DNA of 36,250 bases from Thermosediminibacter litoriperuensis. GTDB taxonomy: Bacteria > Bacillota > Thermosediminibacteria > Thermosediminibacterales > Thermosediminibacteraceae. The position numbers and the translations under genes were made by a program. Location of the stretch: contig NZ_VNHO01000022.1 in assembly GCF_008124715.1 (NCBI RefSeq), forward strand, positions 1-36,250. The letters are read 5' to 3'. Every line of letters starts with the position of its first letter. Position 1 is the stretch's first letter. The notes below the pieces were generated by a model. That model ran no database searches. It was not told the origin of the DNA and saw only the letters and a program-made list of their open reading frames with translations. Positions 1-7,997 of the stretch are shown here, piece by piece.

Positions 1-126
1 AATAGAGCGACTAACTTACGAACTTCAGCCTTCATGATTGAAAAACCCAACATCATTCGGGTTTCCAAAAAATGTGTCGCATTTAATATTGCATTTTACG
101 GTAAAAAAATTAAGATAGAATTATAG
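1..126 (+). other. 3' tail of an open frame cut by the window edge, unrecognised
   Basis: Frame 1 stays open from the first base to a TAG, giving 41 residues that include ATNLRTSAFMIEKPN and end YGKKIKIEL. I do not recognise a family. It may be the end of a transposase or other protein, or chance in AT-rich DNA. From here to 243 the sequence is AT-rich and holds only a weak stem (GCTGGC...GCCAGC, about 210-235) and no convincing gene. Confidence 0.2.
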
Positions 127-243
127 AAAAAATGTTAGAGCAAATATTAAAAAATTATTTCTGGAAAACTATGTTACCGTTGGTGTATATTTTGCCAGAT
201 CACATAACTGCTGGCGGTTCAGCGGAAGTGCCAGCTTCCCGGC

Positions 244-287
244 GAAAAAATATTAAAACCCCTAACCGTAAAAAAGGTCAGGGGCTT
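244..287 (-). terminator. Rho-independent terminator of the ABC ATPase gene
   Basis: Read on the minus strand, a 9-bp stem (CCCCTGACC with GGTTAGGGG, one G-U pair) is followed by TTTTAATATTTTTT. It lies a few bases past the stop codon of the ATPase gene. Confidence 0.85.
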
Positions 288-291
288 TGAA

Positions 292-1401
292 TCATTCCAT
301 TATCCTTTTTGTCGTCACCTTATCGAAAAGGTGAAGTTTGTTCATATCGAATCCTATTTTGATCCTGTCGCCGGGCCGCGCGCTGCTCCTGGGGTCGACT
401 CTGGCCGTCAGGGTCTTGTCTTGGAAGTTCAGGTAAAGGTAAGTTTCGGATCCCATGAGTTCGACCACGTCCACGTTCACTTCGAAGCAGTATTCCGGAA
501 AATAATCGAGGAAAGCAGGTTCGTCGTGGATGTCTTCGGGCCTGATGCCCATTACGACCTCTTTGCCGATGTACGAGGGGTCTATCTTCTTTTTCACACC
601 TTCGGGTACCAGGAGTTTCGTATGGTCGAAGTTTATATAGACCTTATCCCCCTCGCCGGAAAGATACCCTTCTAAGAAGTTCATCTGAGGGCTTCCGATG
701 AAACCGGCCACAAATATATTGGCCGGATGGTCGTAAATCCTCTTGGGCGTATCCACCTGCTGGATGAGCCCGTCTTTCATGACTACTATCCGGTCTCCCA
801 TAGTCATGGCTTCGGTCTGGTCGTGGGTGACGTATATAAAAGTGGTCTGCAGCCTCTGGTGCAGTTTTGACAGTTCGGTCCTCATCTGCACTCTGAGCTT
901 GGCGTCGAGGTTGGACAGCGGTTCGTCCATGAGGAAAACCTTGGGTTCACGCACAATAGCTCTTCCCAGGGCTACGCGCTGCCTCTGACCCCCGGACAGA
1001 GCTTTGGGTTTCCTGTTGAGCAGTTCTTCAATTCCGAGGATCTTCGCGGCTTCCCTTACCTTCCTGTCTATTTCGGCCTTGGGCACCTTTCTGAGCTTCA
1101 GCCCGAAGGCCATATTGTCGTACACGCTCATGTGAGGATAGAGGGCGTAGTTCTGGAAAACCATAGCGATATCCCGGTCCTTCGGGGGCACGTCGTTTAC
1201 CAGCCGGTCACCTATGTAAAGTTCTCCCGAAGAAATTTCCTCCAGACCCGCCACCATCCGCAGGGTTGTGGATTTGCCGCAGCCTGACGGACCTACCAGT
1301 ACCACGAATTCCTTATCGGCGATTTCCAGGTTGAAATCGCTTACCGCCTTGACTCCGCCGGGGTAAGTCTTGTTTACGTTTTTAAAGACTACGCTGGCCA
1401 T
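292..1401 (-). CDS. ABC transporter ATPase, UgpC/MsmX type (CUT1 sugar importers)
   Basis: Energises carbohydrate ABC importers on the cytoplasmic face. The 369-aa product has Walker A GPSGCGKST, Q-loop context VFQNYALYPHM, the ABC signature LSGGQRQR, Walker B VFLMDEP and a C-terminal TOBE/OB-type half (VVMGIRPEDI), the full layout and length of MalK/UgpC/MsmX proteins. The frame extends 25 codons upstream, but I place the start at MASVVFKN because GGGAGGGGAG lies just before that ATG. No permease or binding protein is adjacent and a terminator follows, so it is probably a shared ATPase serving several sugar importers, as MsmX does in Bacillus. A role with the ModC-less molybdate transporter downstream cannot be excluded, but nothing links them. 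Confidence 0.93.
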   Translation of the reverse strand: MASVVFKNVNKTYPGGVKAVSDFNLEIADKEFVVLVGPSGCGKSTTLRMVAGLEEISSGELYIGDRLVNDVPPKDRDIAMVFQNYALYPHMSVYDNMAFGLKLRKVPKAEIDRKVREAAKILGIEELLNRKPKALSGGQRQRVALGRAIVREPKVFLMDEPLSNLDAKLRVQMRTELSKLHQRLQTTFIYVTHDQTEAMTMGDRIVVMKDGLIQQVDTPKRIYDHPANIFVAGFIGSPQMNFLEGYLSGEGDKVYINFDHTKLLVPEGVKKKIDPSYIGKEVVMGIRPEDIHDEPAFLDYFPEYCFEVNVDVVELMGSETYLYLNFQDKTLTARVDPRSSARPGDRIKIGFDMNKLHLFDKVTTKRIME

Positions 1402-1622
1402 TATCTCCCCTCCCGACTTTTTTATCCGATAATATATTACACCCTTGGCGGCTCTACATAAATTGACAGGTTGCACGAAGATGCGGACGAAAATTCCTAC
1501 ATTTTACCCAAAATATTCTTTTATAATGAAAATAATATTACCACCATGATAAAAAATTTTTATGACAAGAAGGATTTTTTATTATTAAGTAGAATATTAT
1601 ATTCAGAAAGGATGTCAATAAT

Positions 1623-2306
1623 ATGGGAAAGAGGAAAAGTGATCTATTTAAAACCTACATTCCCTTGGTGGATTTCATCGCCGGCATCGTCGGTCCTTTC
1701 TGCGAGGTCGTACTGCATGATGTGAAAAATGTGGAGACTTCCATAGTAGCCATAAAAAACAACCACATCAGCGGCCGGCAGGTAGGCGGGCCCCTCACCG
1801 ACCTGGGGTTGAAGCTCTTGAAAGAAAAGGCCTATTTGGAAAAAGATTACCTTATAAATTACCCGGGAAAAACGAAAGATGGAAAGTTACTGCGCTCCTC
1901 CACCTTTTTTATAAAAGACGAGGATGGAGATATAGCCGGAATGCTGTGCGTTAACATAGACCTGAGCGCCGCTTATACGGCAAAGCGTTTTATCGAAGAT
2001 TTCATAATGAATATAAACGGGGAGCCCCAGGACCAGAACACCTTTAAAGAAGACAGGAAAGAGGTGCCGGAGCACCTGACCCCTTCCCTGGAAGAGCTGA
2101 TGCACTCGATAATTGAAAAAACGGTGGCAGAAGTAAACATACCGCCGGAGCGTATGTCCCCCGAAGAAAAAATGGGGGTTGTCCATAAATTGAGTGAAAA
2201 GGGCGTATTTTTGCTTAAAGGAGCAATCACCGAGGTGGCAAGGCACTTAAAGACATCCGAAAACACCATTTACCGCTACCTCAGCAGGAGGAACAGCGAC
2301 CTTTAA
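1623..2306 (+). CDS. YheO/DauR-type transcriptional regulator (PAS-like plus HTH)
   Basis: A 227-aa protein in two parts. Residues about 1-115 are a YheO-like PAS sensor (YIPLVDFIAGIVGPFCEVVLHD, then a core ending GMLCVNIDLS). After a charged linker, residues about 150-222 form a C-terminal HTH of the DauR class (GAITEVARHLKTSENTIYRYL). Family members sense small molecules and control amino-acid catabolic genes. It is divergent from the ABC ATPase and sits directly ahead of ridA, ilvA and sdaAB/AA, so it likely senses serine, threonine or a breakdown product. SD GAAAGGATG precedes the ATG. A 13-bp palindrome (GAATATTATATTC, 1592-1604) just upstream is a candidate autoregulatory operator. Confidence 0.85.
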   Translation: MGKRKSDLFKTYIPLVDFIAGIVGPFCEVVLHDVKNVETSIVAIKNNHISGRQVGGPLTDLGLKLLKEKAYLEKDYLINYPGKTKDGKLLRSSTFFIKDEDGDIAGMLCVNIDLSAAYTAKRFIEDFIMNINGEPQDQNTFKEDRKEVPEHLTPSLEELMHSIIEKTVAEVNIPPERMSPEEKMGVVHKLSEKGVFLLKGAITEVARHLKTSENTIYRYLSRRNSDL

Positions 2307-2343
2307 TTATAAATTAATAAATTAAGGAAGGAGACGATAAAAA

Positions 2344-2721
2344 ATGAAAAAAGTGATCAAAACCGACATGGCCCCCAAAGCCATAGGACCCTATTCTCAG
2401 GCCATCATGGTCGGGGACTTCTTATTTGCCTCCGGTCAGGTTGCCATAAACCCTGCAACCGGAGAAGTCGTTGAGGGCGGTATCGAAGCCCAGACCCGGC
2501 AGGTTATGGAAAACGTAAAAAACATCCTCCAGGCGGCTGGCATGGATTTCAGCAATGTGGTCAAGACCACTGTATTCATCACCAACATGGACGATTTCGC
2601 TAAAGTTAACGAGATTTACGCCGGCTACTTTGGAGAAAACCCGCCGGCCCGGTCCTGCGTCGAGGTGAGCAGGCTGCCGAAAGGGGTACTCATAGAGGTC
2701 GAGGTAATAGCGCACAGGTAA
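2344..2721 (+). CDS. ridA: RidA family 2-iminobutanoate/2-iminopropanoate deaminase
   Basis: Hydrolyses the reactive enamine/imine intermediates released by PLP threonine and serine dehydratases, giving 2-oxo acids and ammonia. The 125-aa product matches the family length and carries [15 protein letters not shown], the substrate-binding arginine (R103 in PPARSCVEV) and the C-terminal acidic residue (E118 in VLIEVEVIA). AAGGAGGAGACG lies 7 nt before the ATG. Placement immediately ahead of threonine ammonia-lyase matches its detoxifying job, and the genes are spaced as one operon. Confidence 0.95.
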   Translation: MKKVIKTDMAPKAIGPYSQAIMVGDFLFASGQVAINPATGEVVEGGIEAQTRQVMENVKNILQAAGMDFSNVVKTTVFITNMDDFAKVNEIYAGYFGENPPARSCVEVSRLPKGVLIEVEVIAHR

Positions 2722-2734
2722 CCAGGCCTGTGCG
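2711..2734 (+). other. Perfect 8-bp stem-loop across the ridA stop codon
   Basis: CGCACAGG and CCTGTGCG flank an 8-nt loop and overlap the end of ridA. Only TTTAAAAA follows, so it is more likely an mRNA-processing or partial attenuation hairpin than a full terminator. Confidence 0.5.
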
Positions 2735-2758
2735 TTTAAAAATGAGGGGGTCAAAAAA

Positions 2759-3967
2759 TTGAAATTAACTCTGGAAGATGTAAGGGAAGCTAGGGAAGTA
2801 CTGAAAAACGTGGCATACAAGACAGGTCTGGTACACAACACCACTTTCAGCGAGATGAGCGGCAACAACGTATACCTGAAGATGGAAAATCTACAGAAGA
2901 CAGGCTCCTTTAAGCTGCGGGGTGCCTACAACAAGATAGCCCACCTGACCGAGGAGGAAAAGAGAAGAGGTGTAATCGCCTCTTCGGCGGGCAACCACGC
3001 CCAGGGTGTCGCCCTGGGAGCCACGTCCTACGGCATAAAATCCACGATAGTTATGCCCAAGCACGCCCCCCTGTCCAAAGTTTCCGCCACGAAAAAGTAC
3101 GGTGCAGAAGTGGTGCTGCACGGCAATGTATACGACGAGGCCTACGCCATGGCAAAAAAAATCCAGGAGGAAACCGGAGCAACCTTCATCCACCCGTTTA
3201 ACGACCCGCTGGTGATCGCGGGACAGGGTACCATCGGGCTTGAGATAATCGAAGACCTGCCCGAGACCGATGTAATTGTAGTACCCATCGGAGGCGGGGG
3301 CTTGATATCGGGTGTAGCCTTCGCTGCCAAAAGCGTGAAGCCGGACGTCAAAGTGATAGGGGTACAGACCAGCAACATGCCGTCCATGGCCGTCTCAATT
3401 TCAAAAAAGACCATAACCACGGTAGAGGGAGTGCCTACCATCGCCGACGGCATAGCGGTTAAAACACCGGGAGACCTAACCTTCGAAATGGTACAAAAAT
3501 ACGTGGACGACATAGTTACGGTGGATGAAGACGAAATCGCCAATGCTATACTTCTTCTGCTGGAAAGGGCCAAGGTGGTTTCCGAAGGGGCCGGAGCGGT
3601 AGCCGTAGCAGCGATACTGAACCGCATGAACGGTATAAAGAATAAGAGGGTTGTAGCTGTAGTAAGTGGTGGCAACATCGACGTAAATATCCTGGCGAGG
3701 GTCATTGATAAGGGACTCGTAAAAAGCGGGCGGAAAATATTTGTCGACACTTTCATACCTGATAAGCCCGGAACCCTCTGGAGACTTCTGAACCTTATAG
3801 CCGAAACCGGGGCCAACGTGCTTTCCGTCGCCCACAGCAGGTCTACCAAAGATGTACCCATAGGATATGCGAAGGTGGAGCTGGAACTGGAGACGGCGGA
3901 CGAAGAGCACGTTCGGAGGTTAAAAGATGTGCTTGAACAGCACAATTACAGTATAAGTATTCAATAA
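2759..3967 (+). CDS. ilvA: Threonine ammonia-lyase with C-terminal ACT domain
   Basis: PLP enzyme converting L-threonine to 2-oxobutanoate and ammonia (often also acting on serine). The 402-aa product has the PLP lysine K52 in KTGSFKLRGA, SSAGNHAQG, the phosphate-binding glycine loop PIGGGGLISG and a single C-terminal ACT domain (about 325-402, beginning FIPDKPGTLWRLL). One ACT domain and this length match the short catabolic/allosteric form rather than the long biosynthetic IlvA with two regulatory repeats. The start is TTG, preceded by ATGAGGGGG. No isoleucine biosynthesis gene is near; neighbours are RidA and serine dehydratase, so a catabolic role (TdcB-like) is more likely. Confidence 0.93.
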   Translation: MKLTLEDVREAREVLKNVAYKTGLVHNTTFSEMSGNNVYLKMENLQKTGSFKLRGAYNKIAHLTEEEKRRGVIASSAGNHAQGVALGATSYGIKSTIVMPKHAPLSKVSATKKYGAEVVLHGNVYDEAYAMAKKIQEETGATFIHPFNDPLVIAGQGTIGLEIIEDLPETDVIVVPIGGGGLISGVAFAAKSVKPDVKVIGVQTSNMPSMAVSISKKTITTVEGVPTIADGIAVKTPGDLTFEMVQKYVDDIVTVDEDEIANAILLLLERAKVVSEGAGAVAVAAILNRMNGIKNKRVVAVVSGGNIDVNILARVIDKGLVKSGRKIFVDTFIPDKPGTLWRLLNLIAETGANVLSVAHSRSTKDVPIGYAKVELELETADEEHVRRLKDVLEQHNYSISIQ

Positions 3968-4015
3968 AATATGAACATTAAGGAGGGATATCGGGGGATT
4001 AAGGGGTGATAAAAT

Positions 4016-4675
4016 TTGAACCTGTTTGACATTATAGGACCTGTGATGATCGGCCCTTCCAGCTCCCATACGGCGGGAGCCGTTAGACTGGGGAATATGG
4101 CCAGGAATATTCTGGGAGAAGAACCGAGGAGGGCCCGGATAATCGTTTACAATTCCTTTGCCAAAACGGGCCGCGGTCACGGCACCGATAAAGCCTTGAT
4201 CGCGGGTCTTTTGGGATTTGCTCCCGATGACGAGAGGATAAAAACCTCTTTCGAGGAGGCCGGGAAAAGGGGACTGGTATACGAACTGGTCGCTGGCGAA
4301 GATGATGATAGCCTGCATCCCAATACCGCCCTGTTCGCGCTGGAAGGAGCTACGAGAAAAACCGAGGTTATGGGCTGTTCCATCGGCGGCGGCCGGGTCA
4401 AGATTACGGCTGTCGACGGATTCGAGGTGGATTTTTCGGGAGAATATCCAACCATTATTACCGTGCACAGGGACAGGCCCGGAATAGTAGCCCGTGTCAC
4501 GACACACCTGGCGGAAAAGGGGTTTAATATCGCCCGGATGAGGGTCTCAAGAAAGACGAAGGGTGAAAAAGCGCTGATGATCATAGAAACCGACGAGCCG
4601 TTACCCGAAGGAATAAAAGAGGTTCTGGCAAGCATTGAAGACATATGTCGCGTATTGCTAATATTACCCGTGTAA
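4016..4675 (+). CDS. sdaAB: L-serine ammonia-lyase, iron-sulfur-dependent, beta subunit
   Basis: Partner of the Fe-S alpha subunit in deaminating L-serine to pyruvate in the cytoplasm. The 219-aa product opens with the family hallmark DIIGPVMIGPSSSHTAGAVRLG split over residues 4-25, and ends in an ACT domain (about 147-219, TVHRDRPGIVARVTTHLAEK). TTG start with AAGGGGTGAT upstream. The stop lies 11 nt before the preferred alpha-subunit start, indicating translational coupling. Confidence 0.94.
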   Translation: MNLFDIIGPVMIGPSSSHTAGAVRLGNMARNILGEEPRRARIIVYNSFAKTGRGHGTDKALIAGLLGFAPDDERIKTSFEEAGKRGLVYELVAGEDDDSLHPNTALFALEGATRKTEVMGCSIGGGRVKITAVDGFEVDFSGEYPTIITVHRDRPGIVARVTTHLAEKGFNIARMRVSRKTKGEKALMIIETDEPLPEGIKEVLASIEDICRVLLILPV

Positions 4676-4686
4676 AGGTGGAAAAG

Positions 4687-5544
4687 ATGATAAGAACTAT
4701 AGAGGAATTGGTAATATCGGCTGAAAAAAGAGACTGTAAGATATCCGCCCTAGTCAGGGAACTGGAGGCAAAATCTACGGGCAGTACCGAAGAGGAGCTC
4801 TTCCAGAGGATGAGGTCTTATTTTGAAGTAATGAAGGAAGCCGCAAATCGGGGAGTGGCCGGTGAAATTCGCTCAATAAGCGGCATCACGGGCGGGGAAG
4901 GCAGGAAGATGTGGAATGCCGCCGGCACGGCCCTGGCGGGTAGTACCGTGGCGAAGGCCGCCGCAAGAGCCATGGCGGTATCAAACGTCAATGCCTCCAT
5001 GGGGAAGATCGTGGCCGCTCCCACGGCTGGTTCCTGCGGCATACTGCCCGGAGCTGTTTTGACGGTAGGAGAAAAGCTGTCAAAAAGCGATGACGAAATC
5101 GTGGACAGTCTTTTCACCGCCTCTGCGGTGGGAAGGATAATTGCCCTCAATGCCACAATCTCCGGTGCCGAAGGAGGCTGTCAGGCGGAGTGCGGTGCTG
5201 CTTCCGCTATGGCTGCTGCCGCCGTCGTTGAGCTGGCCGGGGGAAGCCCCAGACAGGCCGCCCATGCGGTCGCCATGGCGTTGAAGGCAGTGATGGGACT
5301 TGTATGCGATCCCGTGGCGGGCCTGGTGGAGGTGCCCTGCGTAAAGCGCAACGCCATGGGAGCTGTGGAAGCCATTCTGGCTGCAGATATGGCTATGGCC
5401 GGTATTGAAAGCGTGATTCCCCCCGACGAAGTGATAATCGCCATGAAGGAAGTCGGGCGTATGATGCCCGACAGGTTAAAGGAAACCGCTATGGGTGGAG
5501 TTGCCGTAACACCGACGGGCAAAAGATTGAGTGAAAAAATTTAA
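4687..5544 (+). CDS. sdaAA: L-serine ammonia-lyase, iron-sulfur-dependent, alpha subunit
   Basis: Catalytic subunit carrying an oxygen-sensitive [4Fe-4S] cluster that activates the serine hydroxyl. Conserved cysteine motifs are present: SCGILPG (C117), GGCQAECG (C165, C169) and CDPVAGLVEVPC (C207, C218). An in-frame ATG 42 nt upstream overlaps sdaAB; I prefer the internal ATG because MIRTIEELV matches the usual SdaAA N-terminus and AAAGGTGG precedes it. That gives 285 aa, a typical length. Split alpha/beta serine dehydratases are typical of Firmicutes and fit fermentation of serine to pyruvate. Confidence 0.94.
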   Translation: MIRTIEELVISAEKRDCKISALVRELEAKSTGSTEEELFQRMRSYFEVMKEAANRGVAGEIRSISGITGGEGRKMWNAAGTALAGSTVAKAAARAMAVSNVNASMGKIVAAPTAGSCGILPGAVLTVGEKLSKSDDEIVDSLFTASAVGRIIALNATISGAEGGCQAECGAASAMAAAAVVELAGGSPRQAAHAVAMALKAVMGLVCDPVAGLVEVPCVKRNAMGAVEAILAADMAMAGIESVIPPDEVIIAMKEVGRMMPDRLKETAMGGVAVTPTGKRLSEKI

Positions 5545-5567
5545 ATCTTTAAAGGAGGTACAACTTA

Positions 5568-6746
5568 ATGAAAAGCTATAATTTGGGGCTGCTGCCCAGA
5601 CTTATTATTGCAATTATTCTAGGTATACTCATAGGTCAATTTACACCCGCTCCGGTTGTTCGAATTCTCGCCACCTTCAACTCCATATTCGGGAATTTCC
5701 TCGGATTTGTAATACCCCTGATAATAGTCGGATTCGTAGCGCCCGGTATCGCAGAACTCGGCACCGGTGCCGGTAAACTGCTGGGCATAACGACAGCCAT
5801 AGCTTATCTTTCAACTCTGATAAGCGGGTTTTTCGCCTTTGGGGTTTCCACAACCCTGCTGCCCAGAATCATCCAGGTAAACAGCCAGTTTGCGGCTACC
5901 AACCCGGAAGAAGCCCTTTTAAAGCCCTTCTTCACCGTAGACATGCCGCCCCTCTTTGGAGTTATGTCAGCCCTGGTGATAGCCTTCATCCTGGGTATAG
6001 GAATGGCGGCATTAAAGGAAAAGACCATGTATAATTTTATGTCCGAATTCCAAAAGATCGTCCAGATGATCATTACTAAGGTCATAATTCCGCTTTTGCC
6101 CGTTCATATAGCCGGTATATTCGCCAATATGACCCATGCGGGAGAAGTTGCAAGAATTCTATCGGTGTTCGGCAAGGTTTTCGTTATAGTCATCGCCTCC
6201 CACATTACCATAATTCTGTTACAGTTCCTGGTGGCAAGCCTCTACAGCGGAAAGAATATGATCATGGCGCTCAAGAACCAGATTCCCGGCTACTTGACTG
6301 CAATAGGCACCCAGTCCTCCGCAGCCACCATTCCGGTAAATCTGGAGTGCGCCAGAAACAACGGGGTATCGGAGGGTATAAGGGAATTCGTCATTCCCCT
6401 GTGCGCCACCATTCACCTTTCCGGCAGCACCATAACGCTGACTACCTGCGCAATTGCGGTAATGATGCTGAACGGTATGCCGGTTACGCTGGCGAAGCTG
6501 GCGGGATTCATAATGATGCTCGGCGTCACCATGGTGGCCGCTCCGGGCGTACCCGGCGGTGCGGTCATGGCGGCTCTGGGCATACTCCAGAGCATGCTGG
6601 GCTTCACCGAAGCGCAGCTGGCCCTTATGATCGCTCTCTATCTGACCCAGGACAGCTTCGGAACAGCGTGCAACGTGTCCGGCGATAACGCCATCGCTAT
6701 TATTGTGGATAAGATAGCCCAGCGCATGAAGTTAAACGCGGCTTAA
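5568..6746 (+). CDS. DAACS-family amino acid/dicarboxylate:cation symporter
   Basis: Secondary transporter of the SstT/GltP fold, 392 aa with about eight hydrophobic segments and two re-entrant loops. The first loop (GTQSSAATIPVNLE) and the C-terminal substrate/Na+ motif (QDSFGTACNVSGDNA) are both visible. RBS AAAGGAGGT. As the last gene of the serine/threonine operon, followed by a strong terminator, it most likely imports serine or threonine with Na+ (SstT-like). The family also carries glutamate, aspartate and C4-dicarboxylates, so specificity is inferred from context only. Confidence 0.88.
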   Translation: MKSYNLGLLPRLIIAIILGILIGQFTPAPVVRILATFNSIFGNFLGFVIPLIIVGFVAPGIAELGTGAGKLLGITTAIAYLSTLISGFFAFGVSTTLLPRIIQVNSQFAATNPEEALLKPFFTVDMPPLFGVMSALVIAFILGIGMAALKEKTMYNFMSEFQKIVQMIITKVIIPLLPVHIAGIFANMTHAGEVARILSVFGKVFVIVIASHITIILLQFLVASLYSGKNMIMALKNQIPGYLTAIGTQSSAATIPVNLECARNNGVSEGIREFVIPLCATIHLSGSTITLTTCAIAVMMLNGMPVTLAKLAGFIMMLGVTMVAAPGVPGGAVMAALGILQSMLGFTEAQLALMIALYLTQDSFGTACNVSGDNAIAIIVDKIAQRMKLNAA

Positions 6747-6770
6747 TTAAAATAATACGACGTATTGCCC

Positions 6771-6799
6771 TTGTTACCGGCTCCCCGGCATGTTAAAAT
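6771..6799 (+). promoter_or_regulatory. Predicted sigma-A promoter for mtnA, inside a terminator hairpin
   Basis: TTGTTA (6771-6776), exactly 17 nt, then TAAAAT (6794-6799). The -10 box falls in the 10-nt loop of the terminator of the upstream operon. Initiation about 7 nt downstream would yield a very short leader beginning near the GGGGGG Shine-Dalgarno site of mtnA. Confidence 0.55.
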
Positions 6800-6818
6800 A
6801 GATGCCGGGGGGTTTTTA
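6783..6818 (+). terminator. Rho-independent terminator of the serine/threonine operon
   Basis: A perfect 9-bp stem, CCCCGGCAT with ATGCCGGGG, 10-nt loop, then GGTTTTTATT. The 3' arm and the following GG also form the Shine-Dalgarno sequence of the next gene. Confidence 0.85.
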
Positions 6819-6820
6819 TT

Positions 6821-7876
6821 ATGTCAAAGACGGGACTCTTGTCATTGATATGGGACGGAGAACACTTACTTATGCTCGATCAGAGGCTTTTGCCCAACGA
6901 AATAAAGTACCGGAAAAAGACCACCGTAGAAGAGATCTGGGATAGCATAAGGGCCCTTGAAGTGAGAGGCGCTCCCGCTATTGGAATTGCAGCGGCCTAC
7001 GGGTTTTATTTTGCGGCCAGAGAGGCCCCGGATACCGATTTTGACTCCTTCTGGAGATACGTCAAAGAGAAATCGGACTACCTGGCATCCTCAAGGCCAA
7101 CGGCGGTCAACCTGTTCTGGGCGCTTGCCCGGATGGAGAATAAGGTTGTGGAGTCAAGACACCTTCCGGTTTCTGAAATAAGAAGGCTGGTAAAAGAGGA
7201 AGCCGAGGCAATCCACAGGGAGGACGAGGAGATCTGCCGTAAAATCGGAGAATACGGTGTGACGCTGTTACGGGAAGGCGCCGGAGTTCTTACCCACTGT
7301 AATGCAGGACAGCTCGCCACAGCCCGTTACGGAACGGCCACAGCCCCGATATATCTGGCTCACGAAAAAGGTTGGAAGATCAGGGTATTTGCCGATGAGA
7401 CCAGGCCCGTAAACCAGGGCTCGCGCCTTACAGCCCTAGAGCTGAAGGAAGCGGGCATTGACGTGACTCTCATATGCGATAACATGGCTGCGATGGTTAT
7501 GTCTAAGGGCTGGGTTGACGCGGTTATCGTAGGGTGCGACAGGGTTGCGGCCAACGGTGATACCGCCAACAAGATAGGAACCCTCGGCCTCTCTATACTG
7601 GCAAAATATTACGGCATACCCTTTTACGTGGCGGCTCCGACCCCAACGATCGATCTTAATACCAAAAGAGGGGAAGACATCCCTATAGAGCAAAGGAATC
7701 CCGAGGAAGTGGCATGCAGTTTTGGAAAGAGAACAGCCCCTGAAGGTATTAAGGTCTACAATCCGGCTTTTGACGTCACGCCGGCCGAGAATATTACGGC
7801 CTTTATCACCGAAAAGGGAATCATATACCCGCCCTTTGAAGAAAATATTAAAAATTTATTTAATCAGAAAAAGTAG
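6821..7876 (+). CDS. mtnA: S-methyl-5-thioribose-1-phosphate isomerase
   Basis: Converts 5-methylthioribose-1-phosphate to the ribulose form in methionine salvage (also used on 5-deoxyribose-1-phosphate in shunt pathways). The 351-aa product has the eIF2B-like fold and the two catalytic residues at the numbering of the Bacillus enzyme: C160 in [11 protein letters not shown] and D240 in [18 protein letters not shown]. The N-terminus also fits ([22 protein letters not shown]). The ATG sits directly behind the upstream operon's terminator, whose G-run supplies the SD. No other mtn gene is in the window. Confidence 0.95.
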   Translation: MSKTGLLSLIWDGEHLLMLDQRLLPNEIKYRKKTTVEEIWDSIRALEVRGAPAIGIAAAYGFYFAAREAPDTDFDSFWRYVKEKSDYLASSRPTAVNLFWALARMENKVVESRHLPVSEIRRLVKEEAEAIHREDEEICRKIGEYGVTLLREGAGVLTHCNAGQLATARYGTATAPIYLAHEKGWKIRVFADETRPVNQGSRLTALELKEAGIDVTLICDNMAAMVMSKGWVDAVIVGCDRVAANGDTANKIGTLGLSILAKYYGIPFYVAAPTPTIDLNTKRGEDIPIEQRNPEEVACSFGKRTAPEGIKVYNPAFDVTPAENITAFITEKGIIYPPFEENIKNLFNQKK

Positions 7877-7878
7877 CG

Positions 7879-7904
7879 AAAGACCTCCCGAAGGTCTTTT
7901 TTTT
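7879..7904 (+). terminator. Rho-independent terminator of mtnA
   Basis: AAGACCT and AGGTCTT form a short stem closed by a CCCGA loop and followed by a run of T, directly after the mtnA stop. Confidence 0.85.
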
Positions 7905-7997
7905 CCAGCTTTTTATATGATATATTAATAGTAAAGGGCGATATAACCGGCAGTTTTAGGGGAGAATATATTTGTAATGCTTGATGGGGGGAATGCT

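Noticed and set aside
292-1401. The ABC ATPase as the missing ModC
   Set aside because: Its C-terminal region is MalK/UgpC-like, it is 13 kb away on the other strand, and nothing links it to molybdate transport.
3142-3945. Long minus-strand frame inside ilvA
   Set aside because: Antisense shadow of a clearly conserved gene; low-complexity Ser/Thr-rich product and no ribosome-binding site logic.
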